The notes: generated by a model not told the origin, from the letters alone. A stretch of 64,000 bases of DNA from Pseudomonas sp. BP8 (GCF_017875955.1 NZ_JAGINK010000001.1:2270001-2334000), one strand, 5' to 3'. Shown: positions 27,954-36,922, counted from the stretch's first letter. Made by a program: numbers and translations.

Positions 27954-28565
27954 TCAGGCCGCCTCTGGCTCACATCCCTTCAATACCAGGCGAATGATCG
28001 TCTCGGCCGCGGCTTCGTAATCACTGTCAGCCAGCTTGGCCTTGCCGGTGACCGCTGAAATCTGCCAATCGAAATCCGCGTAGGTCTGCGTCGCCGCCCA
28101 GATGCTGAACATCAGGTGGTGGGCATCGACCGGAGCAATCTGCTTGCGCTCGATCCAGCGCTGGATGCATTCGATGTTGTGCCGGGCCTGCTCGTTGAGC
28201 TGCTCGACCTGGCTCGGCGACAGGTGCGGCGCGCCATGCATGATCTCGCTGGCGAATACCTTGGAAGCATGTGGCAGATCACGCGAGATGCGGATCTTGG
28301 AGCGGATATAAGCGCTCAGCACTTCCTTGGGATCACCGTCGGCGTTGAACGGCGTGGACGCCTGCATGATCGGCGCGATGATGCTTTCCAGGACCTCGCG
28401 GTAGAGGTTGTCCTTGGATTTGAAGTAGTAGTACACGTTTGGCTTAGGCAGGCCGGCCTTGGCCGCGATGTCGCTGGTCTTGGTGGCGGCAAAGCCCTTG
28501 TCGGCGAATTCCTCGCTGGCCGCGCGCAGGATCAGTTCCTTGTTGCGCTCGCGAATGGTGCTCAT
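27954..28565 (-). CDS. RutR-type TetR family transcriptional regulator
   Basis: The product is 203 residues. An N-terminal TetR helix-turn-helix (TSDIAAKAGLPKPNVYYYF, about residues 30-48) is followed by a C-terminal domain that clearly matches E. coli RutR/YcdC (for example ISRDLPHASKVFASEI and IWAATQTYADFDWQISAVTG). RutR senses uracil and thymine and binds TTGACCANNTGGTCAA in E. coli. Seven similar boxes occur upstream of purine genes in this window, so this protein probably controls nitrogen release from purines or pyrimidines here. The ligand is not known. Confidence 0.9.
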   Translation of the reverse strand: MSTIRERNKELILRAASEEFADKGFAATKTSDIAAKAGLPKPNVYYYFKSKDNLYREVLESIIAPIMQASTPFNADGDPKEVLSAYIRSKIRISRDLPHASKVFASEIMHGAPHLSPSQVEQLNEQARHNIECIQRWIERKQIAPVDAHHLMFSIWAATQTYADFDWQISAVTGKAKLADSDYEAAAETIIRLVLKGCEPEAA

Positions 28566-28695
28566 TGTCAGGGATCTTCCTCGGAATGGTCGCCTCTAAG
28601 AGGGATCGGGCATGGTAGCACCGGCCCTGACGGACGCTCAAGGCAGCAGGTTTGGGCTAGAATTTGGCGATTGACTCTATGGGATACAGGCAAAC

Positions 28696-29610
28696 ATGGC
28701 AGGAAGCAGTCTACTGGTACTGATCGACGACATCGCGACAGTGCTCGACGATGTCTCGCTGATGACCAAGGTCGCGGCTAAAAAGACCGCCGGCGTACTC
28801 GGTGACGACCTCGCGCTCAATGCCCAGCAGGTCACCGGCGTGCGCGCCGAACGGGAAATCCCGGTGGTCTGGGCGGTAGCCAAGGGCTCGTTCCTTAACA
28901 AGCTGATCCTGGTGCCGGCGGCGCTGTTGATCAGTGCGTTCATTCCTTGGGCGGTGACCCCGCTGCTGATGCTGGGGGGCGCCTACCTGTGCTTCGAGGG
29001 GTTCGAGAAGCTGGCGCACCCCTTCCTCCATGGCAAGGCCGAGGACGACGCCGAGCACAGCGCGCGGTCAGAGGCGGTGGCTGATCCCAAGGTTGATCTG
29101 GTGGCCTACGAGAAGGACAAGATCAAGGGCGCGGTGCGCACCGACTTCATCCTCTCGGCGGAGATCATCGCGATCACCCTGGGCACCGTGGCTGATGCGC
29201 CGCTGACCCAGCAGATCATCGTGCTGTCGGGCATTGCGATTGTCATGACCATCGGCGTGTATGGGCTGGTGGCCGGCATCGTCAAGCTGGATGACCTTGG
29301 CTTGTGGCTGACCCAGAAGGCTTCGCGTGCCGCCCAGGCGGTGGGCAACGGCATCCTGCGGGCGGCGCCGTACATGATGAAGAGCCTGTCGGTGATTGGT
29401 ACTGCGGCAATGTTTCTGGTCGGTGGCGGGATTCTGGTGCATGGCGTCGAGCCGCTGCATCATGCGATCGAGGCATTCAGTGCCGGGCGCGGTGGGGCGT
29501 TGACCGGGGCGTTGCTCAATGGCGTTGTCGGGATGGTTGCCGGGGCGCTGGTGTTGGCGCTGGTGAGTGTGGTGGGCAAGGTGTGGCGAGCGTTCAAACC
29601 CGCCAAGTGA
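28696..29610 (+). CDS. DUF808 family inner-membrane protein (YedI-like)
   Basis: The product is 304 residues with several hydrophobic helices. It starts [20 protein letters not shown] and holds [19 protein letters not shown] and the helix-rich [16 protein letters not shown], all typical of DUF808. Function is unknown in all members I know of. It is divergent from the RutR-type gene, with 130 bp between the starts, and no RutR-like box is visible there. Confidence 0.88.
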   Translation: MAGSSLLVLIDDIATVLDDVSLMTKVAAKKTAGVLGDDLALNAQQVTGVRAEREIPVVWAVAKGSFLNKLILVPAALLISAFIPWAVTPLLMLGGAYLCFEGFEKLAHPFLHGKAEDDAEHSARSEAVADPKVDLVAYEKDKIKGAVRTDFILSAEIIAITLGTVADAPLTQQIIVLSGIAIVMTIGVYGLVAGIVKLDDLGLWLTQKASRAAQAVGNGILRAAPYMMKSLSVIGTAAMFLVGGGILVHGVEPLHHAIEAFSAGRGGALTGALLNGVVGMVAGALVLALVSVVGKVWRAFKPAK

Positions 29611-29640
29611 CCGCAGTGGATGGCCGGGGCAAGGCCCCGG

Positions 29641-29919
29641 TTCGCGGGACAAGCCCGCTCCTACAGGATCTGCGGTCGGCCGGATTTTGTGATCGACGCA
29701 GATCCTGTAGGAGGATCCGGGGTCGGCCGGATTTTGTGATCGACGCAGATCCTGTAGGAGGATCCGGGATCGGTCGGATTTTGTGATCGACGCAGGTCCT
29801 GTAGGAGGATCCGGGATCGGTCGGATTTTGTGATCGACGCAGATCCTGTAGGAGGATCCGCGGTCGGCCGGATTTTGTGATCGACGCAGATCCTGTAGGA
29901 GCGGGCTTGCCCCGCGAAG
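29641..29919. repeat. REP doublet with internally amplified 47-bp tandem array
   Basis: Two inverted REP cores (29641-29672 and 29889-29919) flank four full 47-bp units (29701-29747, 29748-29794, 29795-29841, 29842-29888) and one partial unit on the left (about 29666-29700). Each unit has the spacer ending TTTTGTGATCGACGCA, then GATCCTGTAGGAGGATC, itself a 6-bp inverted repeat. Units differ by only a few bases. No spacer sequences separate them, so it is not a CRISPR array. Confidence 0.92.
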
Positions 29920-29947
29920 GGCTGCGCAGCAGCCCCAGCTACTCAGA

Positions 29948-30730
29948 TCAGAAGTGCACCTTGACCAGCAGGCTGGCGGTGTTCTGGTCGGTGGTGAACC
30001 CGTCGGAATCCTTGATCCCGTACTTGTTCTTCCAATAGTCGTACTCAAAGCCCACATACAACTGCTTGTCACCCAGGTGCAGCGCCTTGCCCAGGTCGTA
30101 TTTGACCTGCGGGTTGAAGTGCAGGTTGGCCTGATAGGTACCGCGGCGGTTCTCGTCGTTGTCGACCACCCAGTCCATGAAACCGTCGATGAGGATGTCG
30201 GAGGAGCCCACAGGAATGGTGTACGACCAGACCGGGGTGATCTGCCAGACATTGTCACCGGCACGGCTGCCGTCGGTGGTGCGCTGGTAGAAGTTCAGCT
30301 GGAAGTAGTCGAAGCCCGGGATGTCCAGGTCGAAGCCAGGGCCGATCAGGTACGACTCGGTGTCACCCTCGCCAAACTCGTAGGTCATCGCCAGCAGCAC
30401 GTCCTTGACCGGGCCGAATGCCAGCTTCTGGTCGAAGATCTTGCCGAACGACAAACGCGGGCTGATCTCGCCGTAGTAGGTATTGTCGCCGTTACCCGAG
30501 TCCTTCTTGCCGTTGTAGAAGATCTTGTCGACGAAGATGAAGTTGTCGCCGTACTTCCAGCCATCGGCGTGCTCGAAGGTGACGGTTTGCTGGATCGCCG
30601 GGTTGACCTTGAAGTTCTTGCCCCACAGGTAGGTCAGGCTGTTGTTCTGCCACTGCAGCAGGTCACCAGCGACGCTTGCGCCAGAAGCCAGCAGGCCACC
30701 GGCGAGGATCAGGCTATTGATGGTACGCAT
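29948..30730 (-). CDS. Tsx-like nucleoside-specific outer membrane channel
   Basis: The product is 260 residues with a signal peptide (cleavage after SVAG, about residue 22) and a beta-barrel of the Tsx/OmpK family. It ends in phenylalanine (LLVKVHF), as outer-membrane barrels do. It should let nucleosides or purine-like solutes across the outer membrane. It is closely similar to the next gene at 31086. A RutR-like box lies 216 bp upstream. Confidence 0.9.
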   Translation of the reverse strand: MRTINSLILAGGLLASGASVAGDLLQWQNNSLTYLWGKNFKVNPAIQQTVTFEHADGWKYGDNFIFVDKIFYNGKKDSGNGDNTYYGEISPRLSFGKIFDQKLAFGPVKDVLLAMTYEFGEGDTESYLIGPGFDLDIPGFDYFQLNFYQRTTDGSRAGDNVWQITPVWSYTIPVGSSDILIDGFMDWVVDNDENRRGTYQANLHFNPQVKYDLGKALHLGDKQLYVGFEYDYWKNKYGIKDSDGFTTDQNTASLLVKVHF

Positions 30731-31085
30731 TGGGTGTGTCGCTCCCTTGTTTCTATCTGTTGTCGGCGCTCGTAAGTGGCGCCTTTCTTGTCTTTTGAGT
30801 CAGTTTTTTTCGATAGGCCACAACTGTTTGGCAAGAGCTGCGCCAACTTTCGCAGTTGGTCGCAGCTATCCTGCTCGACGTCTTTCTGAACGGATGAAAA
30901 GGGTACTGTAAGGCTGGCAACACGTTGGCCAACCGCCCGAATTCATTGACTGAGCGGTCAGAAAACGCGGGCAGAAATCATTCTGCCCTGAGCGAGGGGG
31001 CGCGCAGATTACTCACTTGCGCGTCGCGCCTCAAGTGCTCCGTCCTGGAGCACTACTCACCAAACTTGGGCGCTTGGTCAGATTC
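30731..31085. other. Intergenic region between the two Tsx-like genes
   Basis: No gene is seen. It holds a RutR-like box (30946-30961) and a hairpin AGTGCTCC/GGAGCACT (31034-31054) just beyond the upstream Tsx-like gene, which lacks a T-run. Confidence 0.6.
30946..30961. promoter_or_regulatory. RutR-like box
   Basis: TTGACTGAGCGGTCAG keeps the TTGAC-N6-GTCA frame shared by the boxes upstream of purine genes. It matches 10 of the 14 defined RutR consensus bases. Confidence 0.45.
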
Positions 31086-31871
31086 TTAAAAGTGCACTTT
31101 CACCAGCGCACTGGCAACGCTCTGATTACTGTCGACGTTGCCACGGCTGTCGATGCCGTATTTGTCTTTCCAGTAGCTGTATTCAAAGCCGACATACAGC
31201 TGTTTGGCGCCGAGGTTGAGCGCCTTGCCCAGGTCGTATTTGACCTGCGGGTTGAACTGCAGGTTGGCGTGGTAGGTGCCGCGGCGGGTCTGGTCGTTGT
31301 CCACCACCCAATCGATGTAGCCATCGATGAGAATGTCGGAGCGACCGACCGGAATGGTGTAGGACCAGGCCGGGGTAATCTGCCAGACATTGTCACCGGG
31401 GCGGCTGCCTTCGGTGTTGCGCAGGTAGAAGTTGAGGGTGAAGTAGTTGAAGCCAGGGATCGCCAGATCGAAGCCGGGGCCGATCAGGTAGGCCTCGTTG
31501 TCGCCTTCACCACGCTCGTAGGTCATCGCCAGGAGCACGTCCTTGACCGGGCCGAAGGCGAAGCTCTGGCCGGTGATCTTGCCCAGTGACAGGCGTGGGC
31601 TGAACTCACCGTAGTAGGTAGTGACGCCTTTGCTGGCGTCGGCCTTGCCGTTGTAGAAAATCTTGTCGACGAACATGAAGGTGTCGCCGTACTTCCATTT
31701 GTTGGCGTGCTCGAAGGTGATCGTCTGCTGGATGCCTGGGTTGACCTTGAAGTCCTTGCCGTACAAGTACGACAGGCTTTCGCCATGCCACTGCAGCCAT
31801 TCGCCGGCGTGGGTGGGGAGGGCGGCCAGCAAGCTGCTGCCCAGCAACAGGGACGAGGTGATGCGCTTCAT
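31086..31871 (-). CDS. Tsx-like nucleoside-specific outer membrane channel (second copy)
   Basis: The product is 261 residues. The signal peptide begins MKRITSSLLLGSSLLAALP, cleaved near THAG, and the barrel ends ALVKVHF. Much of it parallels the neighbour at 29948 (for example LGAKQLYVGFEY against LGDKQLYVGFEY), so the two arose by tandem duplication. The start is the ATG at 31871; an upstream extension of 44 residues is proline and arginine rich and is not signal-like. It is the distal part of the urate cluster, 142 bp after the permease. Confidence 0.9.
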   Translation of the reverse strand: MKRITSSLLLGSSLLAALPTHAGEWLQWHGESLSYLYGKDFKVNPGIQQTITFEHANKWKYGDTFMFVDKIFYNGKADASKGVTTYYGEFSPRLSLGKITGQSFAFGPVKDVLLAMTYERGEGDNEAYLIGPGFDLAIPGFNYFTLNFYLRNTEGSRPGDNVWQITPAWSYTIPVGRSDILIDGYIDWVVDNDQTRRGTYHANLQFNPQVKYDLGKALNLGAKQLYVGFEYSYWKDKYGIDSRGNVDSNQSVASALVKVHF

Positions 31872-32013
31872 GTTGTGATTCCCGGACTTATTGTTTTTGT
31901 TGGGGTGTTTTCGGCGCGCAGGCGCCCCGGACGGCCCATTCCGGCGGGCCGACGGTGATGCGTTGCTACGAGGTATGAGAAACGGGGTGGGCAGCAGCGC
32001 CACCCCTTCTCAT

Positions 32014-33369
32014 TCAGTGCTGGTGACAGGCGTCGTTGTGCGCCGCCCGATCAGCCCCACCGAGGATGTTGAACAGCACGTTCAGCACCAGGGCACTGAG
32101 CGTGGCCATGGCGATGCCGCTGTGGGTGATGGGCTCCATCCAGCCAGGCATCTGGGCGAAGAATTCCGGCTTGACCACGGGGATCAGGCCAAAACCGATG
32201 CTCACTGCCACCAGCAACTGGTTGCGCCGGTCAGCGATGTCCGCCTCCTGGAGGATCTTGATCCCGGTCGCGGTGACCATGCCGAACATGGCGATGGACG
32301 CACCGCCGAGTACCGCCGGCGGGATCGAGGCGATCAGGTAGGCCGCCTTGGGCAGCAGGCTGAGCATGATCAGCATGGCGCCGGCCATGACCGTGACGTA
32401 GCGGCAGCGTACCCCGGTCATTTGCACCAGGCCGATGTTCTGGGCAAACGAGGAGTGGGTGAAGGTGTTGAAAAAGCCCGCGATGAACGATGCGCCGGCA
32501 TCGCACAACAGGCCACGGCGAAGCATCCCTGGGGTTACTTCGCGATCGGTCACCTTGCCCAGCGCGAGAAACATGCCGGTGGACTCGACGAAGATGATCA
32601 CCACCACCAGGCACATCGACAGGATCGGTGCGAGGCTGAACGTCGGCATGCCGAAGTGCAGCGGGGTCACTACCTGCAGCCAGGGTGCAGCACCCAGGCC
32701 CGACAGGTCGACCATGCCGATCGAGCCGGCCAGGATATAGCCCAGGCCCATCCCGACCAGTACCGAAACGTTGACCCAGAACCCGCGCATGAAGCGGTTG
32801 ATCAACAGGATGACCGCCAGCACCAGGCTGGCCACCATCAGGTAGATCGGCGAGCCGAAGGTTTCTGCCTGGTCGCCGCCGCCGGCCCAGTTGACCGCGA
32901 CCGGGAACAACGACAGGCCGATCGAGGTAATCACCGTGCCGGTGACCAGTGGTGGGAAGAAGCGCACCACCTTGGACATGAACGGCGCGATCAGCATGCC
33001 GAAGAAGCCGGCGGCGATGGTCGCGCCGAAGATCCCCTGCAGGCCCACCCCGGGCATGCCGGCCATGGCCACCATGCTGCCGACAGCGGCAAAGCTGGCG
33101 CCCATCATGACCGGCATGCGAATGCCGACCGGGCCGATACCGAACGATTGGATGATGGTGGCAACGCCTGCGACCAGCAGGTCGGCGTTGATCAGGAACG
33201 CGACTTCTTCGCGTGACAGGCCAGCAGCCTGGCCGATGATCAGCGGCACGGCAATCGCGCCTCCGTACATCAGCAGCACATGTTGCAGGCCGACCAGAAT
33301 CAGCTGAAACAGGGGCAGGGGCTGTCGGGGCGGCGCAACGGGAATGTACGCCTTGGATGACTCGGACAT
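32014..33369 (-). CDS. NCS2 family urate/xanthine permease
   Basis: The product is a 451-residue membrane transporter of the nucleobase-ascorbate (NCS2) family. It shows QHVLLMYGGAIAVPLIIG near the N-terminus, the substrate-site region VESTGMFLALGKVTDREV and the conserved SSFAQNIGLVQMTGVRCR. Its position directly after puuD favours urate or xanthine as substrate. The ATG at 33369 has GAGGTG upstream. A long structured leader precedes it (33399-33460) and may regulate it. Confidence 0.92.
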   Translation of the reverse strand: MSESSKAYIPVAPPRQPLPLFQLILVGLQHVLLMYGGAIAVPLIIGQAAGLSREEVAFLINADLLVAGVATIIQSFGIGPVGIRMPVMMGASFAAVGSMVAMAGMPGVGLQGIFGATIAAGFFGMLIAPFMSKVVRFFPPLVTGTVITSIGLSLFPVAVNWAGGGDQAETFGSPIYLMVASLVLAVILLINRFMRGFWVNVSVLVGMGLGYILAGSIGMVDLSGLGAAPWLQVVTPLHFGMPTFSLAPILSMCLVVVIIFVESTGMFLALGKVTDREVTPGMLRRGLLCDAGASFIAGFFNTFTHSSFAQNIGLVQMTGVRCRYVTVMAGAMLIMLSLLPKAAYLIASIPPAVLGGASIAMFGMVTATGIKILQEADIADRRNQLLVAVSIGFGLIPVVKPEFFAQMPGWMEPITHSGIAMATLSALVLNVLFNILGGADRAAHNDACHQH

Positions 33370-33398
33370 GCAGCACCTCGAGTTTTGTTCTTATTCTC

Positions 33399-33460
33399 GG
33401 AGCCAAGCGTCGGGCTCCCGGTGGCAGGCTTGCCAGACAAGGCCTGGGTACCACCGGGAG
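33399..33460 (-). promoter_or_regulatory. Structured leader with competing hairpins; candidate xanthine/urate riboswitch
   Basis: On the minus-strand RNA, CUCCCGGUGG (33460-33451) pairs with CCACCGGGAG (33424-33415) around a 4-nt one-sided bulge UACC and an inner stem CAGGC/GCCUG. The 3' strand of the outer stem overlaps a second possible stem, GGAGCC (33418-33413) with GGCUCC (33404-33399). The two are mutually exclusive, as in a switch. It sits 30-91 nt upstream of the urate/xanthine permease start. The NMT1-motif class of xanthine/urate riboswitch is known upstream of such genes. I could not compare with its consensus, so the class is a suggestion. Confidence 0.4.
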
Positions 33461-33525
33461 TCCTAGCTCGATGCTTGCAACGTACTACGTACAGCTTGAC
33501 GTCGATGTATGGCTTGCGGTGTCGA

Positions 33526-34845
33526 TCAGTTGACCGGGGCGCCCTTGGCGATCCAGTCACCGACCAGCTTGCGTTCCTCGACAGTCATCTGGGTGATGTT
33601 GCCCAGCGGCATGATCTGGCTGGCAACCGCTTGCGCTTGAATCCGCGCGGCCTGGGCCTGGATCTGTTGCGGCGTGTCGAATACCACGCCGCCAGGTGCG
33701 GTGCTGAACAGTGGGCTGGTCGGTTTCGACGAGTGGCACACGGTGCAGCGTTCCTGGATGACATTGTGGATCGTGTCGAAGGTGTCACCCGCACCCTGGG
33801 CGCTGGCCTGGGCTGGCGCCTCGGCAGGTGCCTGGGCAGCCTTGGTGGCTTCTTCGGCGCGCAGCTCGGCGGCGGTCTTGCCGCCTACGGCAGTGGCTGG
33901 CAGCGGCTGGTAGTCGATCTTCGCCGCAGCCTGCTCAGGCGCAACAGACATCGGCTTGGGGCCGGTGACGTAGGCCAGGCAGATCATCGCCAGGGCGCCG
34001 ACCGGCAGGGTCCAGGCGTACTTGTTGCTGTCGTGACGGGTGTTGAAGTAGTGACGGATCAATACCGCAGCCACTGCGATCCCGGCCAGGATCAGCCAGT
34101 TGTACTGGCTGCCATAGGTGCTCGGGAAGTGGTTGCTGATCATGATGAACAGCACCGGCAGGGTGAAGTAGTTGTTGTGGCGCGAGCGCAGCAGGCCCTT
34201 GGCCGGCAGCAACGGGTCAGGCGTCTGGTTGTTCTCGATCGCAGCCACCAGCTGGCGTTGGGCCGGCATGATGATGCGGAACACGTTGCCGACCATGATC
34301 GTACCGATGATCGCGCCAGTGTGCAGGTAGGCGCCACGGCCGCTGAACACCAGGCTGAAGCCCCAGCAGGCGGCGATGATCAGCACGAACAGCACACCGC
34401 CGAGCAGGGCGGGGCGCTTGCCCAGTGGCGAGTCGCAAAGGATGTCGTAGATGAACCAGCCGGCCACCAGCGAGCCGATACCGATGGCAACGCCTTCGGC
34501 ACCGCTGAGGGTGCTGCCGGGTGCCAGCAGGTAGAGCGTCGGGTTCCAGTAGAACACCACGCACAGCAGGGCGATCCCGGACATCCAGGTGAAATAGGCT
34601 TCCCATTTGAACCAGTGCAGGTTCTCGGGCATTTTTGGCGGCGCGAGCTTGTACTTCTCCAGGTGGTAGATACCGCCACCGTGGATGGCCCAGAGGTCAC
34701 CTGACAACCCATCGCGCGGGTTGCTTCGATTCAGGTGGTTCTCCAGCCAGACGAAGTAGAACGATGCACCGATCCAGGCCACGCCGGTGATCATGTGAAC
34801 CCAGCGAATGCTCAGGTTCAGCCATTCGTGAAGGTGTGCTTCCAC
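33526..34845 (-). CDS. puuD: Urate hydroxylase PuuD (membrane-bound, cytochrome c fusion)
   Basis: The product is 439 residues. The N-terminal part is a multi-helix membrane domain (DUF989; HEWLNLSIRWVHMITGVAW and conserved histidines). A linker rich in alanine and proline (about residues 300-345) leads to a C-terminal cytochrome c domain with C367-T-V-C370-H371 and a probable axial methionine in IMPLGN. It oxidises urate to 5-hydroxyisourate and passes electrons to the respiratory chain. Its heme would be attached by the Ccm system at the left of this window. Confidence 0.93.
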   Translation of the reverse strand: MEAHLHEWLNLSIRWVHMITGVAWIGASFYFVWLENHLNRSNPRDGLSGDLWAIHGGGIYHLEKYKLAPPKMPENLHWFKWEAYFTWMSGIALLCVVFYWNPTLYLLAPGSTLSGAEGVAIGIGSLVAGWFIYDILCDSPLGKRPALLGGVLFVLIIAACWGFSLVFSGRGAYLHTGAIIGTIMVGNVFRIIMPAQRQLVAAIENNQTPDPLLPAKGLLRSRHNNYFTLPVLFIMISNHFPSTYGSQYNWLILAGIAVAAVLIRHYFNTRHDSNKYAWTLPVGALAMICLAYVTGPKPMSVAPEQAAAKIDYQPLPATAVGGKTAAELRAEEATKAAQAPAEAPAQASAQGAGDTFDTIHNVIQERCTVCHSSKPTSPLFSTAPGGVVFDTPQQIQAQAARIQAQAVASQIMPLGNITQMTVEERKLVGDWIAKGAPVN

Positions 34846-34907
34846 AGTAGTTACCTCTTGCCGGTCACAACTCAGGCACGCATGGCCCCTGGATGACCGA
34901 CCTTTTC

Positions 34908-35411
34908 TTATTGGTGGGGATTGAGGATCAGCATCTGTTCCTCGCTGAAGTAATGCTCGTCGCAGTTGTTGCCGGAACCACTGCGATCAACCACCAGGAA
35001 ATCATCCCGCTTTTCGATCGTAAGCACCGGGTGGTGCCAAACGCCGCGATGGTAATTGATGCCCTGCCTGCCGTTACTGCGGAAGGCGCGGACATGACCT
35101 GATACAGGTGCATCGCCAACTGGCGCGACCACGATCAGAAAGGGGTTGCCGAGCAGCGGAATGAAAGCCTGGCTGCCCAGCGGATGGCGTTCCAGCATGC
35201 GCACGGTCAAGGGCATTTCCAGCGCGTCGGCGCGGAAGATGCTGATGATGGCGTTGTCCTCGGGCTCGGCGGTTTCGACCGTGGCGAGCTTGTGGAAGCG
35301 CATGGTCGAGCCGTTGTTGATCATGAAGTGGTCGCTGCCGTCGGTTTCGATCACGTCACCGAACTGGGCGAAGGCTTCTTTGGTCAGGGGCTCGATCACT
35401 AGTGTGCGCAT
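34908..35411 (-). CDS. allA: Ureidoglycolate lyase
   Basis: The product is 167 residues of the AllA cupin family and releases glyoxylate and urea from ureidoglycolate. It begins MRTLVIEPLTKEAFAQFGDV and holds the cupin segments RGVWHHPVLTIEKRDDFLVV and DEHYF. It lies directly after uraD (69 bp) and before puuD (62 bp), in one direction. In P. aeruginosa an allantoicase gene lies between uraD and allA; here that gene is missing. Confidence 0.93.
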   Translation of the reverse strand: MRTLVIEPLTKEAFAQFGDVIETDGSDHFMINNGSTMRFHKLATVETAEPEDNAIISIFRADALEMPLTVRMLERHPLGSQAFIPLLGNPFLIVVAPVGDAPVSGHVRAFRSNGRQGINYHRGVWHHPVLTIEKRDDFLVVDRSGSGNNCDEHYFSEEQMLILNPHQ

Positions 35412-35480
35412 GCTTGTTATCTCTTCTTCTATGTTCTGAATAGGGCTAAGACGGTTGCGGCGGGCGCGGGCCCGCGGTTG

Positions 35481-35996
35481 TTACAGTTGCAGCAGGCGGA
35501 ACAACGCGATCAGGTTGATCTGCGCCAGGGCTTCCTTGAATTCGGCAGCGGCATCGTTATGGATGCGCTTCTCGAACGCGGCGAGGATCTGGTGCCGGTT
35601 GCTGCCCTTGACCGCCATGATGAACGGGAACTGGAACTTGGCCTTGTAGGCGTCGTTGAGTTCGGTGAACCGGGCGAACTCTTCGGCGGTGCACTGGTGG
35701 ATACCGGCACCGGCCTGTTCGTTGGTGCTCGATTCGGTCAGCTCTCCCTGGATCGCGGCCTTGCCGGCGAGGTCCGGGTGAGCGTTGATCAAGGCCAGCT
35801 GGTCAGCGTGATTGGCGCTGAGGAGGATGTCGCTCATGCGCTGGTGGAGGGCTTCGACCTCGTCCAGCTCTGCCAGTTGGCCCAGGTCATAGGCCTTCTC
35901 GGCAACCCACGGCGAGTGCTCGTAGACGTCGGCAAAGGCGCTGACGAAGGCGTCGCGGTCGAGGGTCGATGGCGTGAGGGTCTTGAAGGCGGTCAT
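35481..35996 (-). CDS. uraD: 2-oxo-4-hydroxy-4-carboxy-5-ureidoimidazoline (OHCU) decarboxylase
   Basis: The product is a 171-residue all-helical protein of the OHCU decarboxylase family, which makes S-allantoin from the UraH product. Family segments are AFADVYEHSPWVAEKAYDLG, the LINAHPDLAGKAAIQGELT catalytic stretch (with HPDL histidine) and NRHQILAAFEKRI. The start overlaps the puuE stop by one base (TGATG), so the two are translationally coupled. Confidence 0.95.
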   Translation of the reverse strand: MTAFKTLTPSTLDRDAFVSAFADVYEHSPWVAEKAYDLGQLAELDEVEALHQRMSDILLSANHADQLALINAHPDLAGKAAIQGELTESSTNEQAGAGIHQCTAEEFARFTELNDAYKAKFQFPFIMAVKGSNRHQILAAFEKRIHNDAAAEFKEALAQINLIALFRLLQL

Positions 35997-36922
35997 CAGG
36001 CGTTCTCTTTCTGGTACGGGTGGGTGGTGTGCCAGTGGCGGGCGATGTCCACGCGACGGGCGAACCAGACCTGCTCATGGCTCTTGGCGTACTCGACGAA
36101 GCGCTTGAGCGCAGCCAGCCGCGCCGGGCGACCGATCAGGCGGCAGTGCAGGCCGATGGAGAGCATCTTCGGCGCCTCGGCGCCTTCTTCGTAGAGCACG
36201 TCGAAGGCGTCCTTGAGGTACTGGAAGAATTGCTCGCCGCAGTTGAAACCCTGCACCTGGGTGAAGCGCATGTCGTTGGTGTCCAGGGTGTAGGGGATCA
36301 CTAGGTGCGGCTTGTCGGTCGGGTTGTTGCTTTCCCAGTAGGGCAGGTCGTCGTCGTAGGTGTCGCTGTCATAGAGGAAACCACCTTCTTCCATCACCAG
36401 GCGGCGGGTGTTGGCGCCGGTGCGGCCGGTGTACCAGCCCAGCGGGCGTTCGCCGGTGAGCTCGGTGAGAATGCGGATGGCCTCGAGCATGTGCTCGCGT
36501 TCCTGGGCCTCGTCCATGTTCTGGTAATCGATCCAGCGGTAGCCGTGGCTGCAGATCTCATGGCCAGCGTCGACCATGGCGCGGATCACGTCAGGGTGGC
36601 GCTGGGCGGCCATGGCCACGGCGAAGATGGTCAGCGGCACGCCGGTGTCCTTGAACAGCTTGAGCAGGCGCCATACGCCTGCGCGGCTGCCGTACTCGTA
36701 GAGCGATTCCATGCTCATGTTGCGCTGGCCCTGCAGGGGCTGGGCGGCAACCATTTCAGAGAGGAAGGCTTCGGACTCTTTGTCGCCGTGCAGGATGTTG
36801 CGCTCGCCACCTTCTTCATAATTGAGTACGAAAGACAGCGCGATGCGGGCGTTGCCCGGCCATTGCGGGTGAGGTGGGTTGTTGCCGTAACCGATCAGGT
36901 CGCGAGGGTAGTCAGCGCTCAC
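35996..36922 (-). CDS. puuE: Allantoinase PuuE (polysaccharide deacetylase type)
   Basis: The product is a 308-residue metal-independent allantoinase that opens allantoin to allantoate. It belongs to the polysaccharide deacetylase fold and carries DYPRDLIGYGNNPPHPQWPG near the start and the metal-site remnant DAGHEICSHGYRW. The start is a GTG at 36922, supported by AAGGAAG seven bases upstream. In-frame codons further up lack a ribosome site. It leads the puuE-uraD-allA-puuD cluster and is divergent from uraH. Confidence 0.93.
   Translation of the reverse strand: MSADYPRDLIGYGNNPPHPQWPGNARIALSFVLNYEEGGERNILHGDKESEAFLSEMVAAQPLQGQRNMSMESLYEYGSRAGVWRLLKLFKDTGVPLTIFAVAMAAQRHPDVIRAMVDAGHEICSHGYRWIDYQNMDEAQEREHMLEAIRILTELTGERPLGWYTGRTGANTRRLVMEEGGFLYDSDTYDDDLPYWESNNPTDKPHLVIPYTLDTNDMRFTQVQGFNCGEQFFQYLKDAFDVLYEEGAEAPKMLSIGLHCRLIGRPARLAALKRFVEYAKSHEQVWFARRVDIARHWHTTHPYQKENA

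Noticed and set aside
29666..29888. Possible CRISPR-like repeat array
   Set aside because: The 47-bp units are directly contiguous with no unique spacers, flanked by REP cores, and no cas genes are near.
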